DNA of 22,667 nt from Echinostoma caproni (lineage: Eukaryota; Platyhelminthes; Trematoda; Plagiorchiida; Echinostomatidae): positions 11,672 through 34,338 of the forward strand of contig UZAN01040766.1 in NCBI GenBank assembly GCA_900618425.1. The letters run 5' to 3'. The translations under genes were made by a program, and so were the position numbers. Below, piece after piece: positions 1 to 12,500 of the stretch (positions are counted from its first letter, which is position 1; every line of letters starts with the position of its first letter). Below the pieces are notes generated by a model. The model saw nothing but the letters and a program-made list of their open reading frames with translations, had not been told where the DNA came from and did no database searches.

Positions 1-546
1 TTCAATTCAGGTACAGGACAGTGGAACACGTTACCTGCAGGAGTGGTCAACTAATGTTAACGCCTTCAAGATAGCCATGGACGCATGTTGGTCAGCAACG
101 TTCGCCGAAGTTAGTCTTTAGAGTGGGAACATAAGGAATAAATTCTACTTGAGCCAGAATCTTTGAAATGTGCAAACTCGGGCTTGGCTGTTGGAATTTT
201 TCTAAACCTGGCTGTCCTGTCAAATGTGAACAGTGTGTACTTGAGATCTCTAACCAACGAGACAAGGAGATATCCTTGCTTGCTTTCCTCCCTTTTTCAG
301 CATACCCCCAAGAAGTCAACGTTCTTGCAGCGGGGTTAATTGGAGAGGACTACAAGCATCTAATCAACTGTACGCAGTGTTGAAAGCTACTCACATCCGC
401 TGATAACACAACGAACTAGACGCTCGTTTGGCAAGAGCCATATTCGTCCTGTGAAAACTGAACTGATCGAAACTAAAGTTGTTTTACCAGTTTCGGATCG
501 TCCTTGGACATTTGTAATTTTTTTGAAAGAAACATTTTATTCCGCG
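1..546 (+). other. 5' flank and probable 5' untranslated region of GAS8; promoter not resolved
   Basis: No recognised gene lies here. A 71-codon Cys-containing frame at 168-383 has no family resemblance I can name. The transcription start, or a possible spliced-leader acceptor (trematodes trans-splice some messages), cannot be placed by eye. Confidence 0.3.
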
Positions 547-549
547 ATG
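547..549 (+). CDS. GAS8: GAS8 proposed exon 1: start codon directly followed by a 5' splice site
   Basis: The ATG at 547 is followed at once by GTCAGT, a usable donor. Splicing to the acceptor that ends TTTTCTAG at 592 would join M to PPAKKKEKKGK, matching the basic start of the human protein (M-A-P-K-K-K type). Without splicing, the same ATG reads into a different frame and stops at 634-636. The coding part of this exon would be one codon; the 5' untranslated part lies upstream and its start is not visible. Alternatives are a start codon in an exon left of the window or use of the in-frame Met at 674. Confidence 0.55.
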
Positions 550-3500
550 GTCAGTCTGCTGTTACTCGTCATGATATACTTTGATTTTCTAGCCTCCAGC
601 CAAAAAAAAGGAAAAAAAGGGAAAGCGGGAGAGTAAAGGGCACACTGTTATACATGGTGTTAGTACAGCAGACATGACAAAAGAGGAAATCGAATCATAC
701 GTAATACTTCTTCGAGAAGAACTTGATCGCGAGCGTCAAGAGAGAAATTTAGCTGCTTTGGAGAAAGATAAAATAATGAGCTTCTGGGAGCTCTCCAAAA
801 AGAATTTGGAAGATGCTCGAGCTCTTTTATCTAAAAAGGAACGTGAGCTGGAGGATGCTGACGAGAGACATCAACTTGAAATGAAAGTGGGTTAGATTTA
901 GGTGTTGTTTTCCATTTAAGTACGATTATCGATACGCATTTTGTATCAGTTCCGACTGGTCGTTTTTTTGCTAACATATATAAACGTATATATGATTATT
1001 ATAGTGATCGATCCCTATGATCATATATGATCATCACTTTGGTGATTAATGCAATAATGCCTCACCAAATAATTATTACATATTGTTTAATGTATAATAA
1101 TTATTATCCTTTAAGGTTTTCTTGATTGTGATCGATGCATCGATCTATGCAACAAGGATGATCGTGATCCATTCAGCACAGCAGTCCCATACGAGTCTCA
1201 TATGAGTACCAACTGGGTGCGTTTGGAACCAAAAGGGAACTCAAATCGATAATATTTTCAGTGACATTCATAAGCAAGTCCGGCTGGCGGTTAGGATCAT
1301 ACAATTAGATACCTCTGTTATTATTAGATAGCGCACTGGCATAGGCTCGGGAATAAATGCACGAAAAACATTTGTTGGCTTAAACTGTGTGTTGTGATGC
1401 ATTCAATGAGTTCAACACCTCACATTCCTTTTTCCAGCTGCTTTAATGCACTTTGTGTAAACTCAAAAACTCAACAGTAACAGCAAGTGGTTGTTGAAAC
1501 ATGTATTACAGATATAAAAATATATACAATGGGTTCCATTTCGTCAACATTTTGAGATTTCCTCCGGGTAGCTTTCGCAGTCCGCCCAACCACCCTATTA
1601 GAGTCCCAATGTAGTCCTATTCGCGTCTCATCTGAGTCCCATTGAAGTTTGTTAGCATCCAAGACGGGACTCTAATGGGACTCTATGGGACGGCTCCCAG
1701 GGAGCCGTCCTTTCGCGTAAGGACTACTTTACATTGTATTATCAAAACATACATTTCTTCACTCTTGCACGGTCTTGCTTAAGACTAAGATACATCAAGG
1801 AAGCTGTAATCCATCCCGAAGATGGCGACTTATGCTTCGTCCTAATTGAGAAATACCAAAATCCACACATTACATTTATAACTGCAACTCTCCTATATAA
1901 ATACAACACCAAGGGTAAATAGAAATTTGTATTTGAAATAAAAAATAGTACAAAAAATCCCATTAGTTAGCAATCCGATAACTCTTCGGTGTTTTTTTGT
2001 TGGACTCTTTTCGGTGATTCTTTTCTCGGGCGTTCTAAAACCATATTTGTATATTTTTTAACTTATCTGATACAGGCTTCACGCGGTAAAGCCTTTTTAA
2101 AGGTACAATCTACATATATATATATATGCATAATTATATAATACGATATAGTTACCGTGGCAGTTGCTTTTGGTGCACATTATAGATCGCTAACATGCAT
2201 TTCAGTTGCACCTATGGTAGTGTAAAAATAATTTCTACTCCAAAAGTATCAGACTTACAGTCATAAAAATCCTCTGTAGGTTACACTTTACAACTGCTGG
2301 TGTCCGTATACACCAAAGCATTTTCCAGGGAAACTAATTATGAATGACGCACAAAATGTTGAAAATTGCCAAACACTGATATGAATGGTCTACGGATGAT
2401 ATATTTTCATACTCTCTAGATTTTAATGCAATGCCCAAAGAAGACGTTATTAGAAAACTTTATTTACCACGTCTTCGTACTGAACACCGAGGAGAACCAC
2501 GGGATTGTTATTTCGCTTGGTGAAAATGTCCAGCGCAGCTAAACATATGCACCTGAAATAGTTCATTTAAACAAAGCGCTAACNGATTTCACTGGTAAAT
2601 ATTCACGCCAATTTATTAATTTTTAGCATTAAATTCATCATTCAATGAATTTATTTGGTTCAATTGTTGTATTACTTTTAGAGTGTTTATGCATAGTCCC
2701 AGCGGTGCTGGACTGGTGATGAATTCATATAGGACTCAATTGGGACGGGCCATTAAGGATAGTCCTGGCGGGACTCGAACAGGACAATCAACCGTCCCGA
2801 TGTGCGAGCAGAGTCCCTAGTTAAACTCTCTAAATGNATTTGTTTCTCTCCCCTAGAAAGATTTCTTAACTACGAATTAAAGATTTTGGTAAAAAATTCA
2901 TGTAACAAAATAAATTCAACCACAATCATTTTGGAAATATAAGTAGATTTCTGACCACCATGGTTATTTTTCATTCTAATTGATTATTGTGTTTACACAG
3001 AGATACGAAAGCGTGTCTATTGCGCTCGAATTAATCATTGACAGTGATCCTGACGATGTACAGAAGATAATTCGCTTACAAATTAGCTTATATGAGTCAT
3101 AAACATACCATTTTTGGCAAGCTTCAGAGTGCCTTAGTTTATCTTCAATAATCTGAACTTAAAATGTAAATGTAACTAAATGTAAATGTCTTTTTACTTC
3201 CTTTTTCTATTTGTGGAATATACAAATGTACAGCCAACTTTCAGGAAAGGGGCTGCGGCCATACAAAGGCTGCCTGGGGAAAATACAGATATAGGGAAGA
3301 CGGGCGGCGGTGGAGCGGTTTGAACCCGGGACATCCAGGTCACTGGTTGGTGACCTAATCACTTGGCCACCACCTCTCACGAAGGTTAAGAAACCACAAA
3401 TGACAGTGATTCGGCTTCTTCCTGTACCTTCAGTGTCATTCATATATCATATCTCCTAGATTCAGAGACTTTGCTATCATCATTTATTTCCAGGATTACC

Positions 3501-6500
3501 GATTGAAATGTGTTCATAAAATTATGAATTTTAATAGGAAAAATCAGTAACATACCAAGAAAGTTCAATAATATTTGATCAATTGAGATGTTTTCAAGCA
3601 CTAAATGGGGTCTAAAATGTTATTAAATGTAATCTCTCTTATCAAGGTCTTAAAACTGTCAATGTTGAAAAGCAGATTGTGTCTGATGCACATAAGGGGG
3701 GGGGAATAGCGCTTCAAGTATACAATTGATTATCCTAAACAGTACACGCATATCAATAGCCAAAGAAGTAAGTAGCCTACAACCATGAAAGGAAGTTTTT
3801 TTGATGCAGTGCGATTCGTCATTCCTCTGAGCTAGAATTCTCATAGTAGTAGGTTCAAAATTTGCAGCGTTCTATCTATAACCGCGATTTCATTAGTCAC
3901 ATATTCCGATCTATTGAAGGGGATTCTTATTACAATCTAAGAGCCAAATGTGTCAAGCTTACGGTTTCAGCTCACTAAAATCATTCACTAATCAGCAAAA
4001 GCTAACAGAGGCACAGTAGTTGCCTTCGATATGCACCTCCGTACACAACTGACGTTGTCTACACAACGAATTTATTAGAGTACTTAGTAAAACTTATCTG
4101 TGGCCCTTGAAACTTGCATCTTGTTTCTTTTCTCTTTTAGATATCGTTCGGATTAGCTACAAAGTACCATTGCGATTTTTATTGAAAAGCCCCAGCCAAA
4201 TTAATAGCCGTTGCCTCAATGTTAAAATGAAAATGCTATATTCAACTTCAACTGTATTTTACGTCTAAGAGGGAAGTTGTATCATTATGCAAATATATAC
4301 AAACAGAATGATTCAGTTTAAAAACTGCAAAGGCAGAATTAACCATAAATATTTATTTCAAAGAAACATCCAAAATATATATAACAAGAATAAAAAACAG
4401 TTCTCGTGTACAAAAGGATAACAGCTTGCAATGATGTATAGTTCCAATTAATTACGAGGGGTAAAAGAGTGTCAAACTTTTGAAATATATAAAAATCGGA
4501 GCAGAGTAAGGAACAGAAAAAATAACCTTCCAGTTCACAAAATATGGAAAAACAAAACTATATTCTAAGGAGCACCACACGTGATGGTTAAGTCAGGAAA
4601 AAACCAGCTGAATCTCAAACGCGATCGAGGGTCATCTCGTCGACACCGGGCAAATGGTCAAACAGGAGAAAGCCTTCAATGTTGTTTATCGTATCCCAAT
4701 CAATAGATCGAGGGCGACTGAAGTTTGGACACTAATTATGGCCGAGGCGATTGCCATTTAATTACCAGGCCCGTACCTGTGTGCCCAAAAAGACTGATTC
4801 AGGCTCTCCAATGGCCTTGACCGGGGGTGAAAACCAAGACAAAACATGACGTGTCACTTGACCCAAGTGGGGAAAGGTCACATCAACTAACACAATCAAC
4901 ATTCTTACACATATACATACAAAGACACACACACATACACATCCTCTATTCTCTACCTCTGGTTAATAACCTTAAATTGGCTCAATTTAAGCCAATGGCT
5001 ATCATTATGTAACCATTTTTCCCACGTGTATGATATGTAAGAGCATGATTAGGAACTACTGGAAACAATTGTTCGCTCACCGAATAGTTTTCTCAATGCC
5101 ATCATGGGAATATTTAAACTTTTGAAAACTATATGCATTAAAAATTTTAAAAGCCCATGTTTTTTTATCGCATAAGACACAGCTGTTTAGCAAAAAACAC
5201 TTTGATGAATTCATCAAACTAAGAAAAATTGTGAAAATGATGGAAAAGACCGGCATCATTGAATTATTTATAATTTTTAAACGGCTAAAGATTTTACTCA
5301 CAAAGGGGCATAAATAATTAGATGTTTAATATTTCATTATAAAAAGAAAAGAAAAAATATATAATTAAAATTTGGACGTATTCATATATTAATTTCGAGT
5401 ATACGTCTCAGCCATTTTGTGGCACGTCACTAACAAATTTAATATCTAGATGAAAATATAGTTATGCCCTAGTGACCATAAATTATATATTATTCCCCGT
5501 AGGAAAAAGTCTTTTTAGTGTTCTTTGATAAATGGCACTCTAATAGTATCATCGTGACAAAAGTTGAACAAAATTTGAACGTAATTGTTTATCCTGTTTT
5601 GGATTCCTTTTAGTTCGCATTGCAGTTCAATTATAGATCTTATTGCTCGGCTTGTCTCGTTAGATCTCATTCGGCAATTGGAACGTCACCAACAAACAGA
5701 AGATCGATATTTGGTAGACAGCATTCTAGTTAGTTGATGTAGAGCAGAACTCCAAGTACCAATATTTGTGACGCTCCACTAGAGACCGCTTCAGCCTCAA
5801 AAAGCCGGACTTTCTCCAGTGGTTTTAAATAATGTTTTTCATTTTGAGAAGATTCGATAATAAAATTTTGTCACTCCTATTGCAGTTGGTTAGTGTTTCC
5901 TTAGCATATTTCACTGAAATCTCTGCAATACTTTTACCATGAAAACGATTAGCAATGTTATTTAAGCAGAATTTTTTCGATAAATGGTAAAATAACTGCT
6001 TAGAAATCGGAATCCACTTTTATGGAAATACAGAGAAGTATTACTTTATAGTTGCTTTCCATAATGCTTGACTAGACTATCTGTTTTTAAAAGATCTACT
6101 TTGAAGATTAAACCACTGGTGACCCGTCACTAAATAGTTGACTCTTTAGTAGTAAAAAGGATCAAATACCGCAATATATCATAAAAAATGCAGGATATTA
6201 CGCATGCCTACGAATTAATTTGGTCGTTCTCAGTCATATTTTTTGCAAATTTCAAAAACAGCAAACACCGGAATGATCAATTTACTAGGTGCAAACAAAG
6301 TGGCATACCCAATAGAATTCAACACAATAAGTTCTCCCTGGAAAATTAGCTCTTTCTGTCGCTTCAGTTTACGATAGGATTCAAAGTACGGTGAGATTTC
6401 TATTGAACGCATTTCCTTGTTAATCGACCAACTGTAAACCCCTGCTTGTTTTGAAAGCTCTGGAGAGGAATCCGATGGTGAAACATTCTATGGTTGTGAT

Positions 6501-9500
6501 AGATGCAGTTCCATCACAGCCTATGTTTTTGTCACAATTCCGCTTTTTTCTTCAATTAACCTGAATGTGTTATTCCTTTAATTGGTATGTGCTGCGTGCA
6601 TTATTTTTTCTACTCGTAGCGCAACTTACAGTTATAATTTAGATCCTGAATATTCGATGTGGTTTCCAATGCAAGGTTTTTACAGTGATTGGTACCAGTG
6701 GTTTTGAATCTGTATGCACACAAACGAGTTAACCAAGAGTGCACACCAGTATTTTGGGGTATGCACAATTACTAGCAATTATTTCCACTTTTATGCACAA
6801 TTTTACTCACAAGCATTTTGCTTCCGTCTTCCATTCTGCATCGTGAACAGACCATGTTGATTGCTGTTGTACAATATGCAATAAGGTAGAGCAGAATCGC
6901 AATAAGCTAGCACACAAGCCTTCCAAATTTGATGTTTGAAGCTACCTAATATCACTTATTACTTATTTTTTTATCGATTTCACAGTTCTCATTTGTGGGT
7001 TAATTGTTTTATTGAAAAAAGCACATAACCCGATTGAGAGTGAGTCTACTTAAAAACTAACCTTTTTGTCAAAACACAAAATGAATTTCTTGTCGTTTGG
7101 CAACGGCATCTCAATAACCATCTAAACGTTATCTGGACTAAAATATGATGCACCTGTTTTTGATAAAATATCTGCGAAACATATTTTCCAGCTAGCGATA
7201 AGCTGTATTTGTCCCGCTTTGGTTTTACTTTTTCTAATTTGCTTGACTGAAGAAAGCTTCTGAATTACCTGTCTATTTCCTCCAGATCTTTTTCGAAAGT
7301 CATTGCATCATTTGCGATACATAGGATGCTTATAAGGGCATTAAGCGCCTTTGGACCAAATGGAAATTTTAACTCATTGATATCGACCCCACAGTGTGCT
7401 GAAGGTACTCCATAACCTGAAGATCCATTCAACAGTACATGCTGATATAGTGAGACTATTTCTGTTTTGATAAAGTAAAGATCTATGAGTAATTTCGCAA
7501 AAGATCGTCAAGAACTTGCTCTTTATTAATTCCTCACCTCATCGGATGAGGATTTATTTAACTTTGGGACATTCTCCAAAGCTTCTTGGTTACGGTGACC
7601 AACTGACTTTATTTCACTTTTTCCCTTTCATTTTACTTCTATTGAGTATACAAAGATACAACTCTCAGAAAGGGAGAAGCAACCAATCAAAGGGCTGCCA
7701 TGCAACACACACAATGGGGAAACAGGCGGTGGTAGTAGGATTCGAATACACGTTCTCCGAGGTGATAATTGGTGACGTTACCACCGGGCTACCACCGCCC
7801 ATTTGTCATTGCTTTCACCTTGTCTGAAATGCATTCCTAAAGTGCACTGCTATTTCAAGCAGGAGTTGCTTTTAACTGCATACAATTTACGCGCGATTAA
7901 GAAAAGAATGGACTGGTCTGATTAAGCAACACGTGCCACTATGGTTTACACTAGTCTTTCCAGCCGTTTATGGAAAACACTGGTGTCCTTCTGAGTAATT
8001 CTGGGAACTTTGGTATACACAATAAACTCAGTTATTACGGTTAACCGAAAACAAAGCGATACACCATCATCATCACCATCAAAAAGATGGCCTTAAAGCA
8101 AAATTTCAGGGCTCAATTAAAGTTTGCATGCATCTTATATATTTTAGTCAGAACTTAAAATATACCTGAAGTTCGTAAATGAAACGCAAACCACAGACAT
8201 TCAACCATTTGTAACGATTATTTCAATGGAAGACTAAATACATGAATATACACTTGATTAAATATTTCGTAAGTGGTTAAACGCCATTTATCGTAGATTT
8301 CTCTTATAGTAAATTACTTTGGCTGACGTTTCAGGACCAAGTCTCTGCAGGCAACGGTTGAATCCTCCTAATGGGTAGACATTCAATTATCTTCCATATG
8401 CTGTTAATTAGGTGCATTTGTTAACCACCCTTTGATGATCGGATGTTTGACAGAAAGTGGCATTTCATTTGAGGATACGTCTCCATGTCCGGCAGAGTTG
8501 AAGGCAGGCTCACTGAAGAAAACACTATAAAACATGACTCTTCCTTGTTGGTAACCACATTTACGCGTAATATTATACTTTCCGCTCAACATTCCAATTA
8601 CTTTTCATTGCAGGTTTATAGTCTGCTCAGATAGTGCAATTAAATAGTCAGGTATCCTCGTTTGTTCACAAATGAGAATGCTTTAGGTTAACATCTACCA
8701 GAACAAGCTATTTTTAATCTTATTGGTCACACACAACCTATTTTAACTTTTGACGTTTATTCTCAGGGTCTACCTTGAAAAAGAGCAAGCATTTTAGATA
8801 ATCTATTGTCAGTACAACTGGGTCAAAAATAGAATAATTTTAAAGTAGCACTTATGAATAATGTTTACCATTTGTTCCTCACGTCAATGATTGGATTTAA
8901 TATAAACAAATATCAAATAAAAATGTCGCACAAAAATTCAAATAGGAATACCGGTGTAATTCATTAGTCACTTGCATATATGGTTAAAAGAACCTTGATT
9001 ACCTTTGGATTATTTGCGCTTCCACCGTTGAGTTCTTCATGTTGGAGGTTAATGAATTCCTAGATCATAATTATTTTCTAAAATCAGTATTTTTCAAACA
9101 AAGAAAAGTCACTTTCTGTAATGAACCCACACCGCTTTGTGAGCATAAAGCTATTAGTTTGAAATTTATAGTACGTGCATGAAGTGAATCAGCTAAGTTT
9201 GCAAATAAGCAGATAAAACTGTTTTTAGCATCAGCATTTTATAAACTGCAACCCAGAGAATCAGAAGCCACTATACAGACGTGAGAATCCCCTCAGGCTT
9301 TAGAATTGTAATCACATAATTATGATTGCAAACATTGCAAGTGAACTAAGTTTGAAACTATCAAAAAAGTTTGTGGTTCACTTTTGGTCATACAAATATC
9401 TAGAGTTTTAGGTGCATCTTTTAAAATAGTTATGGCAGACAATTATGCCAAAGTACAACCTCCGTTTTACTAGTCTTGAGATGAATACCACCAACATATT

Positions 9501-12500
9501 TTAGTCAAATACTGAGAACATTAAAACAGACACTTTTAGATTGTATAAAAGCAAGTGACTAATTCGACTCAGCATTTGATTAACTAATAACCAAACTCAC
9601 ATTTAGGCGATCATTAAATAGATGTGTCCCACTAATACGTACACCGCAATTCGCACGGAATATGTTCAAACATTTACTGCGTATTCATTTCACTTGACAC
9701 ATTTTCTTTCACGTGATTACAGTAATAATCCATGGCGGGGACTGTTCTCCTTCATCCATGTGTGATCACATACTGAATGGGCAAGCGTCCTGAAAAGTGA
9801 GCACCACAGTTCGTGAGAACAAAAAGTAAGACACGTTACGCAGTAGGATAAAATTAAAAGAAAACTATTCAACATAAATAAAACATTGTACGGAAACAAA
9901 TAAAACAAAACATTTAAAATGAAAGTCCAAAGCATTCTGCAAATTTAATATTGGGAAGAATAAAGGATCGGCCAAGGGTGCGCTGTGATCAATTTTGAGT
10001 TGTTTATCGTGTTAGGTATACACATTTTGTTCCTTAGCGACGGGCGTAATACGAATATTTTCCTTCTATTATCGATTTTTGGAAGATACTAAGTCTAAAT
10101 GATAGCCTGAAGCGTCGAATTCGCATTTGTCTCACTATTACCACTGAAGTACGTGAAAGAAAGACTATCACTGATTCTGCAGAGAATGAACAAACTTTAA
10201 GACATTGTCGAGGTGTATGAAAAGTTTATTATCCTATACTTAAATGTGCCAGTTGTCAAAGGGAAATCTTGATGTTATCTCAAGGTAACAAGCAAAGTTG
10301 GTCACTGCGCTCGAGGAAAAAATTACTGTGAATGACTACCTACTCGAAAGTAGCATAAATGTAGCAGACTATGTAAGGCTGACGGGATCCGTAGAGAAAA
10401 ACAAATTTAACTGAATACACTTTAGTTGTACCCTCAAAAACGGTGTTCACACAAGTTTGAGTCGCTTCCACTAAGAAATGTAATGTAATATAATATTTAA
10501 TGCACTATATTATTTAACTTCACCTATACAATTCGATTGTTTGACATCAGGAAGGACGCAAACAGCCTTCATTCTTAGATAGTGAATGTTTGGATTGGCA
10601 TATTCGATTTTTCACAGACACCAGGCACTGTTGATTTTTCATTCTTCATTTTATTCTACTCCAGTAGTCTTCTGCATTTATTCGTGTACTCTGTTTACAA
10701 AATTGATAAATTGGTAAATATATACCTAAAATAATTTGGGGGGTTTTGTGGGTTTCTCATGAATCTAAATAAACTACAGATGCATGAATATTCCGCCTTT
10801 AAAAAGTGGGTAGCTACGTACATGCTTGTATATTTTCCACCCATACCAAGTGTCATTTAACCTGTTATTAAACTGTTTCGTATTAAACACCACTGCGGGA
10901 TAAACGACAAAGAGTGCTAAATCCTGTCGTCAGCAGGATATACTAATAGCTCATGATAACTGTCACTCTAAACCATGGGTGGCTTGAAGTGATGAATTGA
11001 ACATGGTCCCGCTAGGATGTGTGGTATTCAGCGGTGGGGTAGTGAAGCTACTTACCAACAAAGCTCAAAATCATGGAGTCCATAGAGGACTTCCAAGAAA
11101 ATATATGGATTATTTTCGGCGATCTCTTCGATTTTATTCACATTATAAGAGTCTCCGATCTGTTGATTTAAGGCTATCACTTAGTATAAAACAGTTTTCA
11201 ACAGAAGAAGCACCATTGGATTAACATTTGTCGCAATAGTCGACACAACAATTGTCAGAATTAAACAGATTTTTACCAAAAATGATGTTATCGATCCCAC
11301 AAAACTTTACAGGAATATCTCTGATGCTTTGAGAAATTCCCCATTCATAGCTTACAAACTTTAATTCATGATAATTTAAACCTGCTTTTTGCGAAGTCAT
11401 ATCTAATAAGGTAGTTGCCTTGAACATTTAGGACTGAAGAACTGGAGCGACAGGGTTACTTATTCACCAACTTTATGGTTGTGTTTCCCATAAACATACT
11501 CATTACATAGAAGTGGAATCCAAAATAATAAATTATAAAAGAAAAATTGTTTTGAGTCTTCTGAGTAAAAAAACTGCTGGATCAAACGTTTGTAGACTGG
11601 TATACAGCATGTTTAGTCTGTAACCTCTTGCCTAACAAGGAAATCGAGAACAAAGATTCAAACAGTCACAGTGTTTATCTACGCTTGGAAAAGATTACAT
11701 ATATATATGCATTATATTTTCAGCGTGACGATTACGAATGATAAGTTAGTGTTAATATCATCTCCTGAAATATCACACATCATTTAACTGGTCGAATTGA
11801 TGCTTATATTTGTTCGCCGTCTTGGTGCTATCGAATATCTATAATAGGCGGAGGTTGCAAACAGTTTGTTTTGATTGTATTTCATAATTTTTTCTCTTAG
11901 GTGGTTAAGTGTAGCGCATTCTTCTTAGTAGATTTCTTCACCGGGCTGGTGTGGATCAGCAAGGCAGAAACGGATGAGTATATAAAACCTGCAAGTATGG
12001 AAACATCGATCCTTCGATTAATTCAAGTAGCATGTGAATATTTGGGGTTAATATCGAACGATGGGGATGGATTTCCTTGGAAACGGTGCTCACGCGCACC
12101 TTATTTTCCTGGCTTTTATAATTGCACCAAAAAGTGTCGTTCAGCTACCATTATCCCTTTTTATCTGCAGATTTCCGACGGATGTGCCAGGAATGGTTCT
12201 CCAAATAATTGTTTGGTCAAAATTAAAATTACTTAGGTTTTCATGTTTGCAACACACTACGTTTATAAACCTCGACTGTTTCAATTGAAAAAAATTACAA
12301 CTGCACTTCCCTTCCGGATCGCGATGACGGTGATCGAGTGGTTAAGGGCATCAAAATGGCGACCTGGAGGTCTTGACTTCGAAACCCGCCAACAGCGCCC
12401 ATCCTTCCAATTTCTTTACTTTCTCAGACAGTCTCTATGTTACTGCAGCCCCCTTCCTGAAATTTCGTACTTATTGAACAAAAAGGACGTAAAACTACTT

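Noticed and set aside
451..636. 61-codon frame ending in KKGKKGKAGE as a separate small protein
   Set aside because: It reads through the proposed intron 1 in a frame that stops at once. The Lys run comes from the A-rich start of GAS8 exon 2.
3296..3376. Possible functional tRNA gene
   Set aside because: Boxes A and B are present, but the acceptor and anticodon stems do not form, and the flanking body recurs at two other sites, so it is a SINE.
7516..7827. 103-codon plus-strand open frame
   Set aside because: Its second half is the reverse complement of SINE copy 2, and the first half is AT-rich filler with no family likeness.
8963..9563. 13-bp inverted pair ATTAGTCACTTGC / GCAAGTGACTAAT, 575 bp apart, as possible MITE ends
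   Set aside because: A few 13-bp inverted matches are expected by chance across 22 kb of AT-rich DNA, and the match does not extend convincingly on either side. No target duplication was found.
10997..11224. 75-codon plus-strand open frame
   Set aside because: No domain, no splice or start context and no resemblance to GAS8 or to transposon proteins.
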